Shown: piece after piece, positions 9,001-16,935 of the stretch | Layout: each line of letters opens with the position of its first letter | Position numbering within the stretch: the stretch's first letter is position 1 | DNA from: an uncultured Lachnospiraceae bacterium | Lineage (GTDB): Bacteria; Bacillota; Clostridia; Lachnospirales; Lachnospiraceae | DNA length: 64,000 nt | Assembly: GCA_910585465.1 (NCBI GenBank) | Contig: CAJUEW010000019.1 | Coordinates: 1 to 64,000, forward strand | Direction of reading: 5' to 3' | The notes under the pieces: generated by a model | Told to the model about the DNA's origin: nothing | What the model saw: the letters and a program-made list of their open reading frames with translations, nothing else | Database searches by the model: none | Translations under genes and position numbers: made by a program

Positions 9001-9920
9001 GATTCCTCCCCCTGCCAGAATGACTGATTCATTGTACACCACAGCAGAATATTCCGGGGCAGACTCCGGTATTGCTGTCCCAGCCTGTATCCCAGAAATT
9101 TTCCGGCGCTTTGCGTTATCACCTGAAAAATCAGCCATGGCTTTCCAATCCGCAGACAATGCCTCATGCTTTTCTTAACCAGCCGGATTCCTTCAGACTC
9201 TGACCGGATTCCTGAGAAGATTTCCGGATGCATAGTCTGGGATACCGCAAGATCAAAATTCCTGTGAAACTGCTGCAGGGCACTGTAATTATGGGAATGA
9301 ATGACCTTCGCATCCGCACAGTACGCGATCTGCCCGCCCTGCTGAATCAGACTGCCGGCTAATATCATATCCTCATTAAAAATAGTTTTTTTAGCAAATC
9401 CTCCCAGCGCCAGATATTGATCGCGCCTCCATGCCGCGCATACATTGGAACAGAAAAAAGTTTTAATGCCCAATTCCGGTAAATCTTCCTTCCCTTTTAT
9501 ACGGCTCTCCTTCGGATAATTAAAGCCTCTTGTATATCTTTCCACTTCTCTGCAGTTTTCTGCCGGAAGCTGTCTGGCATAGGCAGCCCAGATTCCGGAA
9601 TCGGAAAACGGCTTCAGGAGATTCTCAATCAGGAATTTGTCCGCAGGCAGCGCATCCTGGGTCATGCAGATAACTACATCCGCATCTGACAGGCGAATCC
9701 CCCGATCCCTTGTACCGCCGTGGTCAAATTCCTCCTTTGTCAGATGGTGAACCTCCATATTCTCATATTTTCCGTCCAGTCCTTTTGGAAAATACTGCTT
9801 TTCTGTATTCATCAAAATTATCTTATGTATCGGATAATTCTGCTCTTTTAAGCTGTTCAGAAGCACTGTCAGCTGTTTCCCCGGGCGGTACACCGGAATC
9901 AGGACATCTGTTGTCAACAT
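8997..9920 (-). CDS. Family 2 glycosyltransferase (rhamnosyltransferase-like)
   Basis: Probable cytoplasmic GT-A enzyme adding a sugar to a lipid-linked glycan. The 307 residues begin with DVLIPVYRPGKQL, carry FDHGGTRDRG near residue 87 and, in place of a plain DXD, VICMTQDALP near 105; later comes FNEDMILAG near 205. These segments resemble bacterial rhamnosyltransferases of family 2, in keeping with dTDP-rhamnose genes further along the window, but the donor is inferred. The C-terminus is basic with amphipathic stretches. It lies 109 bases after the LCP gene and is coupled to the TPR lipoprotein by a four-base overlap. Confidence 0.82.
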   Translation of the reverse strand: MLTTDVLIPVYRPGKQLTVLLNSLKEQNYPIHKIILMNTEKQYFPKGLDGKYENMEVHHLTKEEFDHGGTRDRGIRLSDADVVICMTQDALPADKFLIENLLKPFSDSGIWAAYARQLPAENCREVERYTRGFNYPKESRIKGKEDLPELGIKTFFCSNVCAAWRRDQYLALGGFAKKTIFNEDMILAGSLIQQGGQIAYCADAKVIHSHNYSALQQFHRNFDLAVSQTMHPEIFSGIRSESEGIRLVKKSMRHCLRIGKPWLIFQVITQSAGKFLGYRLGQQYRSLPRNILLWCTMNQSFWQGEES

Positions 9921-9951
9921 ACCAAAACCCCTTTTACATAAAAGCGTTTAT

Positions 9952-10016
9952 GCCTCCGGACAGCAAAGACTGTCCGAAGGCAAATAAAGCGAGGGAACAA
10001 ACCACTCCCCCGCTTT
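9952..10016 (-). terminator. Two tandem hairpins between the LCP gene and the glycosyltransferase
   Basis: The first hairpin (minus-strand order) pairs 10006-10016 with 9986-9996, an 11-bp stem with one G-U pair. The second pairs 9970-9981 with 9952-9963, a 12-bp stem with one G-U pair. Neither is followed by a clean T run, so they may be a partial terminator or processing structures that lower expression of the last two genes. Confidence 0.5.
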
Positions 10017-10029
10017 TCATTTCTCAGCC

Positions 10030-11178
10030 TTAATATCCTGTATCCGCAGTAATTTTCTCGGAAATTGCTTTTATCTCCGAGGATGGAGTATAAGAGTAAT
10101 TATTAAACAGATACTCATGTAATTGTCTTACATTATTTTCCATATTCACCGGAATTACACAGTCCCCCCTTCCGCTGATCGTACCGGTCTCCCTGTCAAA
10201 CGGAAAGCCCACAGTATCTACAATATCGTAGCCCATCAGCTCCGGAGCCATTGCCAGAAGCTCATCATTGCTGTAGTTTGTGGCAATCATAGGGAACACG
10301 GTATTGATAATCTCATTAATCTTGCTGATATCCGCCTTCTTCGCCGTGCTGACAATCTCCATAATTACTTCTCTCTGACGCTCGGTTCTCTTGAAATCGT
10401 CACCGGCTGTATAACGAATACGGCAGTAGGAGGTGGCCTGTACGCCATCCAGAAGCTGCAGTCCGGTCTGGGTCAGTTTATTGGTCTCCACTCCGGTAAC
10501 CTTTGATGTCTCTACCGTATAGTTATTCAGATGCGTAATCTCTGACTCATCTACATCAATATAAATACCGCCCAGCAGATCGACGGTTTCCGTCAGGGCC
10601 GCAAAGTCCACACTCACATAATACTGGATGTCCATATCCAGATTTTTGTTCAGCATATTAATGGCCTGCTGGGGGCCTCCTGCGGAATAGGCCGCGTTTG
10701 CCTTGTTGAATTTTCCGTTTGTCAGATCCAGATAAGTATCACGATATACGCTGACCAGCTTCACTTCCTTTGTATCATTATTGATGCTCGCAATGATCAT
10801 CGTATCGCTTCGGTTTCCTTTGCCAAGCTGTCCTGCCTTTCTTGTATCCAGACCAAATAACGCAATGTTCGTATAGCCGGACATGGTCTGTACAGTCTCC
10901 TCCTGAATATCTTCATTCACCTCAATCTGTTTTTGATCCACCTGGGGCTTCTGAATCTTATCCAGCTGTCTTACTACATAAAACCCGACCAGCAAAGCAA
11001 GCAGCGCAAAAATCTCTACGCCGAAAATAATTATTCGTTTCTTTTTTTGGTTTGCTTTCTTTTTTCTGCTTCCCTTTTTTCTTGAGGAAGCAGGCTTCGC
11101 AGAGGCAGTCTTCGCGGAAGCAGATTTCGCGGAGGAACCCTTTTTCGTATTTGTTTTTTTCATTGTTTCTTTTGCCAT
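10030..11178 (-). CDS. LytR-CpsA-Psr (LCP) family glycopolymer ligase
   Basis: Membrane-anchored enzyme family that transfers lipid-linked glycopolymers to peptidoglycan. The 382 residues have a long, Lys/Ser/Ala-rich cytoplasmic tail (about 1-48), one transmembrane helix (about 49-68), and an extracellular LCP domain with NIALFGLDTR, RSDTMIIASI, KLVSVYRDTYL and RYTAGDDFKRTERQREV, which contain the conserved Arg and Asp residues of the pyrophosphate-binding site. The tail includes three tandem five-residue units SAK(S/T/P)A encoded by a 15-base repeat. Its place directly after the polyprenyl sugar transferase fits attachment of this operon's polymer to the wall. Confidence 0.93.
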   Translation of the reverse strand: MAKETMKKTNTKKGSSAKSASAKTASAKPASSRKKGSRKKKANQKKKRIIIFGVEIFALLALLVGFYVVRQLDKIQKPQVDQKQIEVNEDIQEETVQTMSGYTNIALFGLDTRKAGQLGKGNRSDTMIIASINNDTKEVKLVSVYRDTYLDLTNGKFNKANAAYSAGGPQQAINMLNKNLDMDIQYYVSVDFAALTETVDLLGGIYIDVDESEITHLNNYTVETSKVTGVETNKLTQTGLQLLDGVQATSYCRIRYTAGDDFKRTERQREVIMEIVSTAKKADISKINEIINTVFPMIATNYSNDELLAMAPELMGYDIVDTVGFPFDRETGTISGRGDCVIPVNMENNVRQLHEYLFNNYSYTPSSEIKAISEKITADTGY

Positions 11179-11199
11179 AATTCATCCTTTCTACGCCTG

Positions 11200-12609
11200 C
11201 TAATAAGCATTCTTATTTACAAAGCCCTTGAAGAACGTCAGGAACAGGATTTTGATATCCAAACCCATAGTCCAGTTCTCAATGTAGTACAGGTCGTATT
11301 CAATACGTTTTTTGATCGATGTATCTCCCCGGTACCCATTTACCTGAGCCCACCCGGTCAACCCCGGGCGCACCTGGTGCTTCACCATGTAGCGCGGAAT
11401 CTCCTCCCGGAATTTTTCCACAAAAAACGGCCTCTCCGGACGTGGACCTACCAGGCTCATGTCCCCCTTCAGAATGTTGAAGAGCTGAGGAAGCTCGTCG
11501 ATGCTGGTCCTGCGGATAATTCTCCCGATATAAGTAACACGGGGATCATTGCGCACCGTCCATGCCTTTTTCTCACTTTTAGCCGACTGCACTTCCATGG
11601 AACGAAACTTATACATCTGAAAAGTCTGGTTATGGAGCCCTACCCGCTCCTGTTTATATATCAACGGCCCCTTGGAGGTAGTTTTTACCAAAATGGCCGT
11701 AACCAGCATTACTGGCGAAAAAATAATGATCGCAAACACAGAGCCTATAATATCCATTGTCCGTTTACATACCATATTAAATGTATTGGTAAGCGGCACA
11801 TGACGGATATTCACTACCGGAAGTCCTATTAAATCCTCTGTATAAGGTCTGGTCGGAATAATATCATTATAATCCGGAACAAATTTTGTATGCACACCTG
11901 ATTTCTCGCAGATGGCCACAATTCGTTTTAATTTATAGTATTCCTGGAGTCCAAGTGTCAATGCAATCTCATCCAGGCGGTTATTTTCCAATATCGTCTC
12001 CAGTTCATCGGTTGTTCCGAGAATGGAGACTCCCTTATAGGTATATCCTATTTCTTTGTTATCATCCAGAATTCCTCTGACCCTATAGCCCCACTGGGGA
12101 TTGGCATAGATACGGTCAATAAAGGCCTCCGCCGCACTGCTGTAGCCTACAAATATAATATGGCGCAGATTAAAACCACTTCTGCGGATTTTCCGCAGAA
12201 TCATCCGGATCAGGTTCCGGACATATGCTTCCAGCAGCACATTGATTGTGCCAAAATAAAATAAAAGCGATCTGGCATAATCACTGGCATAGCCGTTGTA
12301 CTCACGGAGCAGGAAAAACGCAGCCATAATAATCAGTATGCCGAGAGCATTGGCTTTGATAATATTACCGCCCTCCAGCCTTCGGCCCTGCACGCGCTTG
12401 GAGGTGTACAGATTAAACGCCAGATACAAAATCAGAAACAGCGGCACAATAAACAGCAGCGCCACACAATACTGGGAAAAGCTAAGTCCCGGCGGATCGA
12501 GCAATATTAAAAACTTAAATATATACGCCAGCACATAAGACAGGCATATGACAGCAGCATCGATCGCCACATGAAGCCGGTTAAAATACCGTTGATTATC
12601 CTTAATCAA
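11200..12609 (-). CDS. Polyprenyl-phosphate sugar-1-phosphate transferase (initiating transferase)
   Basis: Initiates polysaccharide assembly by moving a sugar-1-phosphate from a nucleotide sugar to undecaprenyl phosphate at the membrane. The 469 residues show four to five N-terminal transmembrane helices, a Rossmann-like middle domain (about 145-260), and a C-terminal bacterial sugar transferase domain with KRTMDIIGS, YKFRSM, SIDELPQLFNILKGDMSLVG, PRPERP and RPGLTGWAQVNG. The start is a TTG at 12607-12609 after an AGGTGATAGG-like site; no ATG lies nearby in frame. The sugar is not determinable; glucose or galactose are usual for this WcaJ/WbaP-like architecture. Confidence 0.93.
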   Translation of the reverse strand: MIKDNQRYFNRLHVAIDAAVICLSYVLAYIFKFLILLDPPGLSFSQYCVALLFIVPLFLILYLAFNLYTSKRVQGRRLEGGNIIKANALGILIIMAAFFLLREYNGYASDYARSLLFYFGTINVLLEAYVRNLIRMILRKIRRSGFNLRHIIFVGYSSAAEAFIDRIYANPQWGYRVRGILDDNKEIGYTYKGVSILGTTDELETILENNRLDEIALTLGLQEYYKLKRIVAICEKSGVHTKFVPDYNDIIPTRPYTEDLIGLPVVNIRHVPLTNTFNMVCKRTMDIIGSVFAIIIFSPVMLVTAILVKTTSKGPLIYKQERVGLHNQTFQMYKFRSMEVQSAKSEKKAWTVRNDPRVTYIGRIIRRTSIDELPQLFNILKGDMSLVGPRPERPFFVEKFREEIPRYMVKHQVRPGLTGWAQVNGYRGDTSIKKRIEYDLYYIENWTMGLDIKILFLTFFKGFVNKNAY

Positions 12610-12658
12610 AACCTATCACCTGTTTCTCTTCCGCCCTTTTGTGCTGTCCGAAAGGCCT

Positions 12659-13618
12659 TTAACACACTAACAGCAGAATGTTTTTCCAAAGCTCCAGTTG
12701 AATCTTCAGATAACCGAGAAAATGTCTTGTACAAAATTTCACTTTACGGTCCGGGTTATCCCGGCATAATGCCATGCCTCTTCGCAGACCCTCCCGGTAA
12801 TCCTTTCCCAGACCTTTTCTTACAAAAAACAGATACTTTATTAAAAATCCAATCAATAAAAAAGGAAGGTTCAAAAGAATCTGCCAAAAAGGCATATTCT
12901 TATAAATCATATATATATTATTTCCCGCCGAATGGAGCACCTTAAAACGGTTGTAACGGGAACCGCTGGTAGCGCTTCCTATATGAAACACCTCTGCCTT
13001 TGGCTCATACCAGTTATAATATCCATAAATCTTCGCCCGGTAGGAAATATCCATATCCTCCAGATAAGCAAAATGCGCTTCGTCAAATCCGCCCAGCTTT
13101 ATCACCAGATCCTTCCGGTAAATGGCTGCCCCTGCACAGGAGGAAAAAATCCGCCCCGCGGACGAATAATGTTCAGAGGGCTTTCCCTTTCCCCTGGCCA
13201 TTCCCCAGCCAAGAGCACAATAAAAATCTCCCGCATTGTCCAGACAGGCACGGTTCTGATACTGTATCATCTTTGCCGCGCAGGAAAATCTTCCGGGATC
13301 CTCCTGGATTGCGTCCAGAAGTCTTCTGGAGAAATCTGACTTTACCTCTGTATCATTATTCAGTAAAATCACATACGGGCTTTCTGCTCTTGCAATCCCC
13401 TCATTCACTGCCCGGCAGAAACCATAATTGTGTTTCAGACAGACAAGCTTTACCTGCGGAAAATGCTCCCGCACAAATTCCTGGCTTCCGTCAGAAGAAC
13501 CATTGTCCACCACAAGAATCTCTGTCAAAACCCCTGTCTGCTCTGTTACGGAACGAAGACAGGCATCCAGGCATGAAATTCCATTATAATTCGGAATTAC
13601 AATCGTTACATCTGACAT
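12659..13618 (-). CDS. Family 2 glycosyltransferase with C-terminal membrane segment
   Basis: GT-A enzyme of 319 residues. Seen: TIVIPNYNG at residues 5-13, VVDNGSSDGS near 35, LLNNDTEV near 90 (nucleotide-metal binding), and FAYLEDMDISYRA near 188, where ED is the likely catalytic base pair. The C-terminal third has one or two hydrophobic helices followed by basic residues, placing it at the inner membrane. This pattern is typical of rhamnosyltransferases such as WbbL or RgpB. It lies 14 bases after the tandem glycosyltransferase gene and 49 bases ahead of the initiating transferase gene. Donor and acceptor are inferred only from context. Confidence 0.88.
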   Translation of the reverse strand: MSDVTIVIPNYNGISCLDACLRSVTEQTGVLTEILVVDNGSSDGSQEFVREHFPQVKLVCLKHNYGFCRAVNEGIARAESPYVILLNNDTEVKSDFSRRLLDAIQEDPGRFSCAAKMIQYQNRACLDNAGDFYCALGWGMARGKGKPSEHYSSAGRIFSSCAGAAIYRKDLVIKLGGFDEAHFAYLEDMDISYRAKIYGYYNWYEPKAEVFHIGSATSGSRYNRFKVLHSAGNNIYMIYKNMPFWQILLNLPFLLIGFLIKYLFFVRKGLGKDYREGLRRGMALCRDNPDRKVKFCTRHFLGYLKIQLELWKNILLLVC

Positions 13619-13632
13619 GTGCTATCCTCTTT

Positions 13633-15432
13633 CTAACGAAAATCCTGAATCCGGAAATCTGTATCCTTTAAAGAAAGATTACAGTTATAGTACCGATCCG
13701 GCTCCAAAAGAAGATTTTTCCATTTTCTCTCAAAGACAGCCGCCCCTCTGGCAGTTCTTTTCCTGCGGGCACGGTACCTTTGTTCCATAAAAACAATTCC
13801 CGGTTCATATATATTTTTTAATCCAAGCTGTTCCAGCTTCAGGCACAAATCCACATCCTTCAGGCGATCCTCCACATCCTCCGAAAATCCTCTGACCTTC
13901 AGAAAATGCTCCCGGCTCACCATCATAGCCTGACCGGATACAGCATGAAAATTCTGCTGCAGCACCGCCTTATGAAAATATCCTGTATATCCTGCCTTCA
14001 GCCCGGCAAAAGCATCCCCTGCCGGACCATTCAGTCCCAGAATCTTGGCTCCGTGCTTCAGCCTGCGGTCACTGTCATATATTCTTCCGCCTACCGCGCC
14101 GACCTCCCGGCGCTGTGCACTTCCTAAAAAAGTCTCCATCCAGTTTCTGGATAAATTCTCCATCCTGCTGCCCATAAACAGCAGATATTCACTGTCCAGC
14201 TTTTCTGCCAGACTGGAAAATGTTACAAATTTATTACATGCACTAGTACAATATACTACTTTTATTGGTATTTGTCTATGTTCTTTTATAAAATTCAGAA
14301 TTAATTTATTTTTTTCCGGCGTATCCAGCAGAACCAGAATCTCAAAATTCCCATAGGTCCGGCTCCGGCTGATCGTGCGTACAATCCTTTTCAGCGTATG
14401 AAGCTTTGCCATATCCAAAAGAACAATACTCACCTTCGGCTCTCCGGATACCTTATAACGGATTCTGTAAAATCCGGGATTATCCATAGACTCCACACCT
14501 GCATCAATTCCCTGCCGTTTCAGATGAGCTTCCACCGCTCTCCTGCCGGCCTCATATGCATAGGTTTTACTCTCAGGATTCCCTGCTGTAGATTCTGTAT
14601 GACACCTCCAATGGTACAGCACCTTGGAAATATGCCCGATTTTCTCCGCATGCTCACTACAGCGCAGGATAAAGTCATAGTCCTGAGCGCCGTCAAATTC
14701 CTCCTGATAGTCACCCACTTCTTTCGCCAGCTCCCGTTTTACAACCAGCAGATGGCAGATATAATTGTTGCTCCTCAACAGCTCCAGATTAAAATCCGGT
14801 TTAAAATGAGGCTGAAAAAAGGTTCCGGAGTCGAAGGTTACCTTATCCTCATCCGTATAAAGCATGTCGGTATCCGGATGCTCCTGCAGCCATTTTACCA
14901 CTTCAAAAAGCGCATGCTCCTCCAGCAGATCATCATGATCCAGAAGAGCTATATAGTCTCCTGACGCCATGGCAATCGCTGCGTTTGTATTTCCGGAAAT
15001 CCCCAGATTCCCGGACAGCTTTCTGTAGATCACTCTGGGATCCTGCCGTACATACTCCTGAATCACCTCTTCCGCAGAAGAGAGCACACCGCTGCCATCC
15101 GCAAGGCAAAGCTCCAGTCTTCCATATGTCTGTCCCAGAACAGATTCTATCATTTCCCGAAGAAAGCCTTCCGGCGTACGATAGACCGGCACTACAACGC
15201 TGATCAGCGGCTCTCTGAAAAAATGATGTTCTTTTTGCAGCTCCTTTTCGCTCTGCGCCGGACGTTGGGATATCATCCACTCCTGATAATCCTTCTCCAG
15301 AAGGTTTCTGTCCATACGCTCCCGTATCTTCAGATATAATTTTGACATACCATAACTTTTCACATAGTGATAGCCACGTTTTGCATAACCCGAATTTACT
15401 GGTAAACTGACTTTTTTCATAGCGACCGACAT
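13633..15432 (-). CDS. Tandem-domain family 2 glycosyltransferase, second domain degenerate
   Basis: A 599-residue protein with two GT-A modules after a basic N-terminal region. Domain one is intact: SVVVPVYRTPEGF near 78, ADGS at 111, DHDD at 165-168 and DGAQDYDF near 247. Domain two (about 333-570) keeps the fold features (VSIVLLDMAKLHTLKR, GAVGGRIYDSD, DVEDRLKDVDLCLKL) but the place of the metal-binding motif reads LLFMGSRMEN (417-426), without the acidic residues that its paralogue at 21798-23690 retains (VLFLNNDTEV). So only one active site is evident. It follows DUF4956 by 12 bases in the CotH-led operon. Confidence 0.88.
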   Translation of the reverse strand: MSVAMKKVSLPVNSGYAKRGYHYVKSYGMSKLYLKIRERMDRNLLEKDYQEWMISQRPAQSEKELQKEHHFFREPLISVVVPVYRTPEGFLREMIESVLGQTYGRLELCLADGSGVLSSAEEVIQEYVRQDPRVIYRKLSGNLGISGNTNAAIAMASGDYIALLDHDDLLEEHALFEVVKWLQEHPDTDMLYTDEDKVTFDSGTFFQPHFKPDFNLELLRSNNYICHLLVVKRELAKEVGDYQEEFDGAQDYDFILRCSEHAEKIGHISKVLYHWRCHTESTAGNPESKTYAYEAGRRAVEAHLKRQGIDAGVESMDNPGFYRIRYKVSGEPKVSIVLLDMAKLHTLKRIVRTISRSRTYGNFEILVLLDTPEKNKLILNFIKEHRQIPIKVVYCTSACNKFVTFSSLAEKLDSEYLLFMGSRMENLSRNWMETFLGSAQRREVGAVGGRIYDSDRRLKHGAKILGLNGPAGDAFAGLKAGYTGYFHKAVLQQNFHAVSGQAMMVSREHFLKVRGFSEDVEDRLKDVDLCLKLEQLGLKNIYEPGIVFMEQRYRARRKRTARGAAVFERKWKNLLLEPDRYYNCNLSLKDTDFRIQDFR

Positions 15433-15444
15433 CTTTCTTCTATA

Positions 15445-16119
15445 TTAAAATGTAACTTCACCATCATGAGCAATCAGAGAAGCAGAAATCATTCCTTCTA
15501 TAGCTGCCACCTCAGACACCAGACCGCTCTCATCTTTCACTCTCAGTTCCACAACCATGTCCAGCCGTCCCTTGGAAAGATTTCTGGATTTTACTTTATA
15601 GCCCTTTGCGTATTTATCCACCACTTCCAGAATCTCATCCTCTCCGTCCATAACAGAGCTGTTGATCACAAGCATCATCGGCACCTTCGCAACCGGAAGC
15701 AGATCCAGTACAAGAATACATACGGTAACGGCAACTGAAGTAATCAAAGCCACCTCGTACAGCCCTGCGCCGCAGATAATACCAACGCTGATAGACCAGA
15801 ACAGAAATACCAGATCCATCGGATCTTTAATGGCCGTACGGAAGCGGATAATGGACAGCGCACCCACCATACCAAGAGAAATGACCAGATTAGACTGCAT
15901 AGCCAGAATAATTGCCGCTGTAATCAGCGACATGGCTGCCAGTGAAATGTTAAAATTTTTGGAATAGAACACCTTTCTCGTCACCAGCCTGTAAATAAAG
16001 AAAATATACAGGGCAAGCAGGGCAGTCATAAACAAGGTGGCCATAATTTTGGCGCTTGTAATATCCATACTGGTAAATCCCTCTAAAAATGATTTTTTAA
16101 ATACGTCTTGAAATCCCAT
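15445..16119 (-). CDS. DUF4956 family membrane protein
   Basis: A 224-residue protein with about four transmembrane helices in its first 150 residues and a soluble, charged C-terminal domain ending in a regulatory-like fold (VVELRVKDESGLVSEVAAIEG). The motif GALSIIRFRTAIKDPMDLVF between helices is characteristic of DUF4956. Function is not established; the family is known to occur beside VTC-type polyphosphate polymerase and CotH genes, exactly as here. It lies 84 bases after the VTC gene and 12 bases before a glycosyltransferase gene, which hints at a membrane role linked to the glycan or polyphosphate product. A start at ATG with AGAAGGAG upstream is secure. Confidence 0.88.
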   Translation of the reverse strand: MGFQDVFKKSFLEGFTSMDITSAKIMATLFMTALLALYIFFIYRLVTRKVFYSKNFNISLAAMSLITAAIILAMQSNLVISLGMVGALSIIRFRTAIKDPMDLVFLFWSISVGIICGAGLYEVALITSVAVTVCILVLDLLPVAKVPMMLVINSSVMDGEDEILEVVDKYAKGYKVKSRNLSKGRLDMVVELRVKDESGLVSEVAAIEGMISASLIAHDGEVTF

Positions 16120-16203
16120 CTTATGTAATCTCCTTCTATTTTTTTATAGCTATAAACCGCATCCCGCCTGAAGCCTAACGCTCCGGCAGGTTTCAGACAC
16201 TCA

Positions 16204-16920
16204 TTACAGATGATACTTTCTGCAAAGATAATATTTTGAAAATGCCGTCTGTCTCAGATTCTCCAGCTGAACCGTCCGATAAATAAAATCCGGAAGATAT
16301 TCATCGTATTTCACCTCCAGAATGTGCTGCCCTGCAGGCATAACCGGGCGAAGGGGAATCTTGTCCTCTAAAAATAAATCTACCCTTCCTGACGCCCGAA
16401 TATTCTCATCCAGAGTAATTCTTACATTTCCCTGAGGGTAAATAAAAGGAACACGCTCATATTCCACAATTACCTTTGGCCTCATCAGACTTGTTGCCAT
16501 CATCAGACACAGCTTCTGAAGAATCGGCGGGGCATCCTTTGACAGCTTCGGCTGCTCTCCCTCCATCAGCAGACCGCACTGCTCCTTTGTCAGAGGGCAG
16601 GACAGCTTCTGTGTTTTGCCCCGGACTTTTTTCTTAAGCTCCAAAGCTATCCGGCCGCTGCTGTGGTTATAAATCCGGATACGAAACTTCTCCCGGGGAT
16701 CGGTTCCTGCCTCATTTTCCTTCAGACATCTGTCATAATAATCATCAAAATACAGGCTTCTTATATTATATACTCCTTCCCTCCCTGCATGAGAGTCCAT
16801 AAACATCAGTCCTGACAGCCTTATCTGGAGCATTTTAAGCTCTCCATAGGAACAAATATATTTAAATTCATGCCGATACTGGTTCTCCCTCAGAGAAGAA
16901 TCAAATATTTTTGGCTCCAT
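16204..16920 (-). CDS. Polyphosphate polymerase (VTC) domain protein
   Basis: A 238-residue protein consisting of one VTC domain, the tunnel fold that in yeast Vtc4 makes polyphosphate from ATP. Visible signatures: RHEFKYICS near 16, NIRSLYFDD near 47, EKFRIRIYNH near 72 (basic residues), LELKKKVRG near 88, VEYERVPF, RITLDENIRASG, ILEVKYDEY and SKYYLCRKYHL at the end. The Arg/Lys and Glu residues that line the tunnel in the family appear to be kept. It is soluble, with no SPX or membrane region, and lies 15 bases after CotH. Polymerase activity is inferred from the family; such bacterial proteins are mostly uncharacterised. Confidence 0.9.
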   Translation of the reverse strand: MEPKIFDSSLRENQYRHEFKYICSYGELKMLQIRLSGLMFMDSHAGREGVYNIRSLYFDDYYDRCLKENEAGTDPREKFRIRIYNHSSGRIALELKKKVRGKTQKLSCPLTKEQCGLLMEGEQPKLSKDAPPILQKLCLMMATSLMRPKVIVEYERVPFIYPQGNVRITLDENIRASGRVDLFLEDKIPLRPVMPAGQHILEVKYDEYLPDFIYRTVQLENLRQTAFSKYYLCRKYHL

Positions 16921-16935
16921 TTCATCACTCCAATT

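Noticed and set aside
9001..9159. N-terminal extension of the TPR lipoprotein upstream of 9000
   Set aside because: It would run inside the glycosyltransferase gene; the ATG at 9000 has a strong ribosome site and is followed at once by a proper lipoprotein signal.
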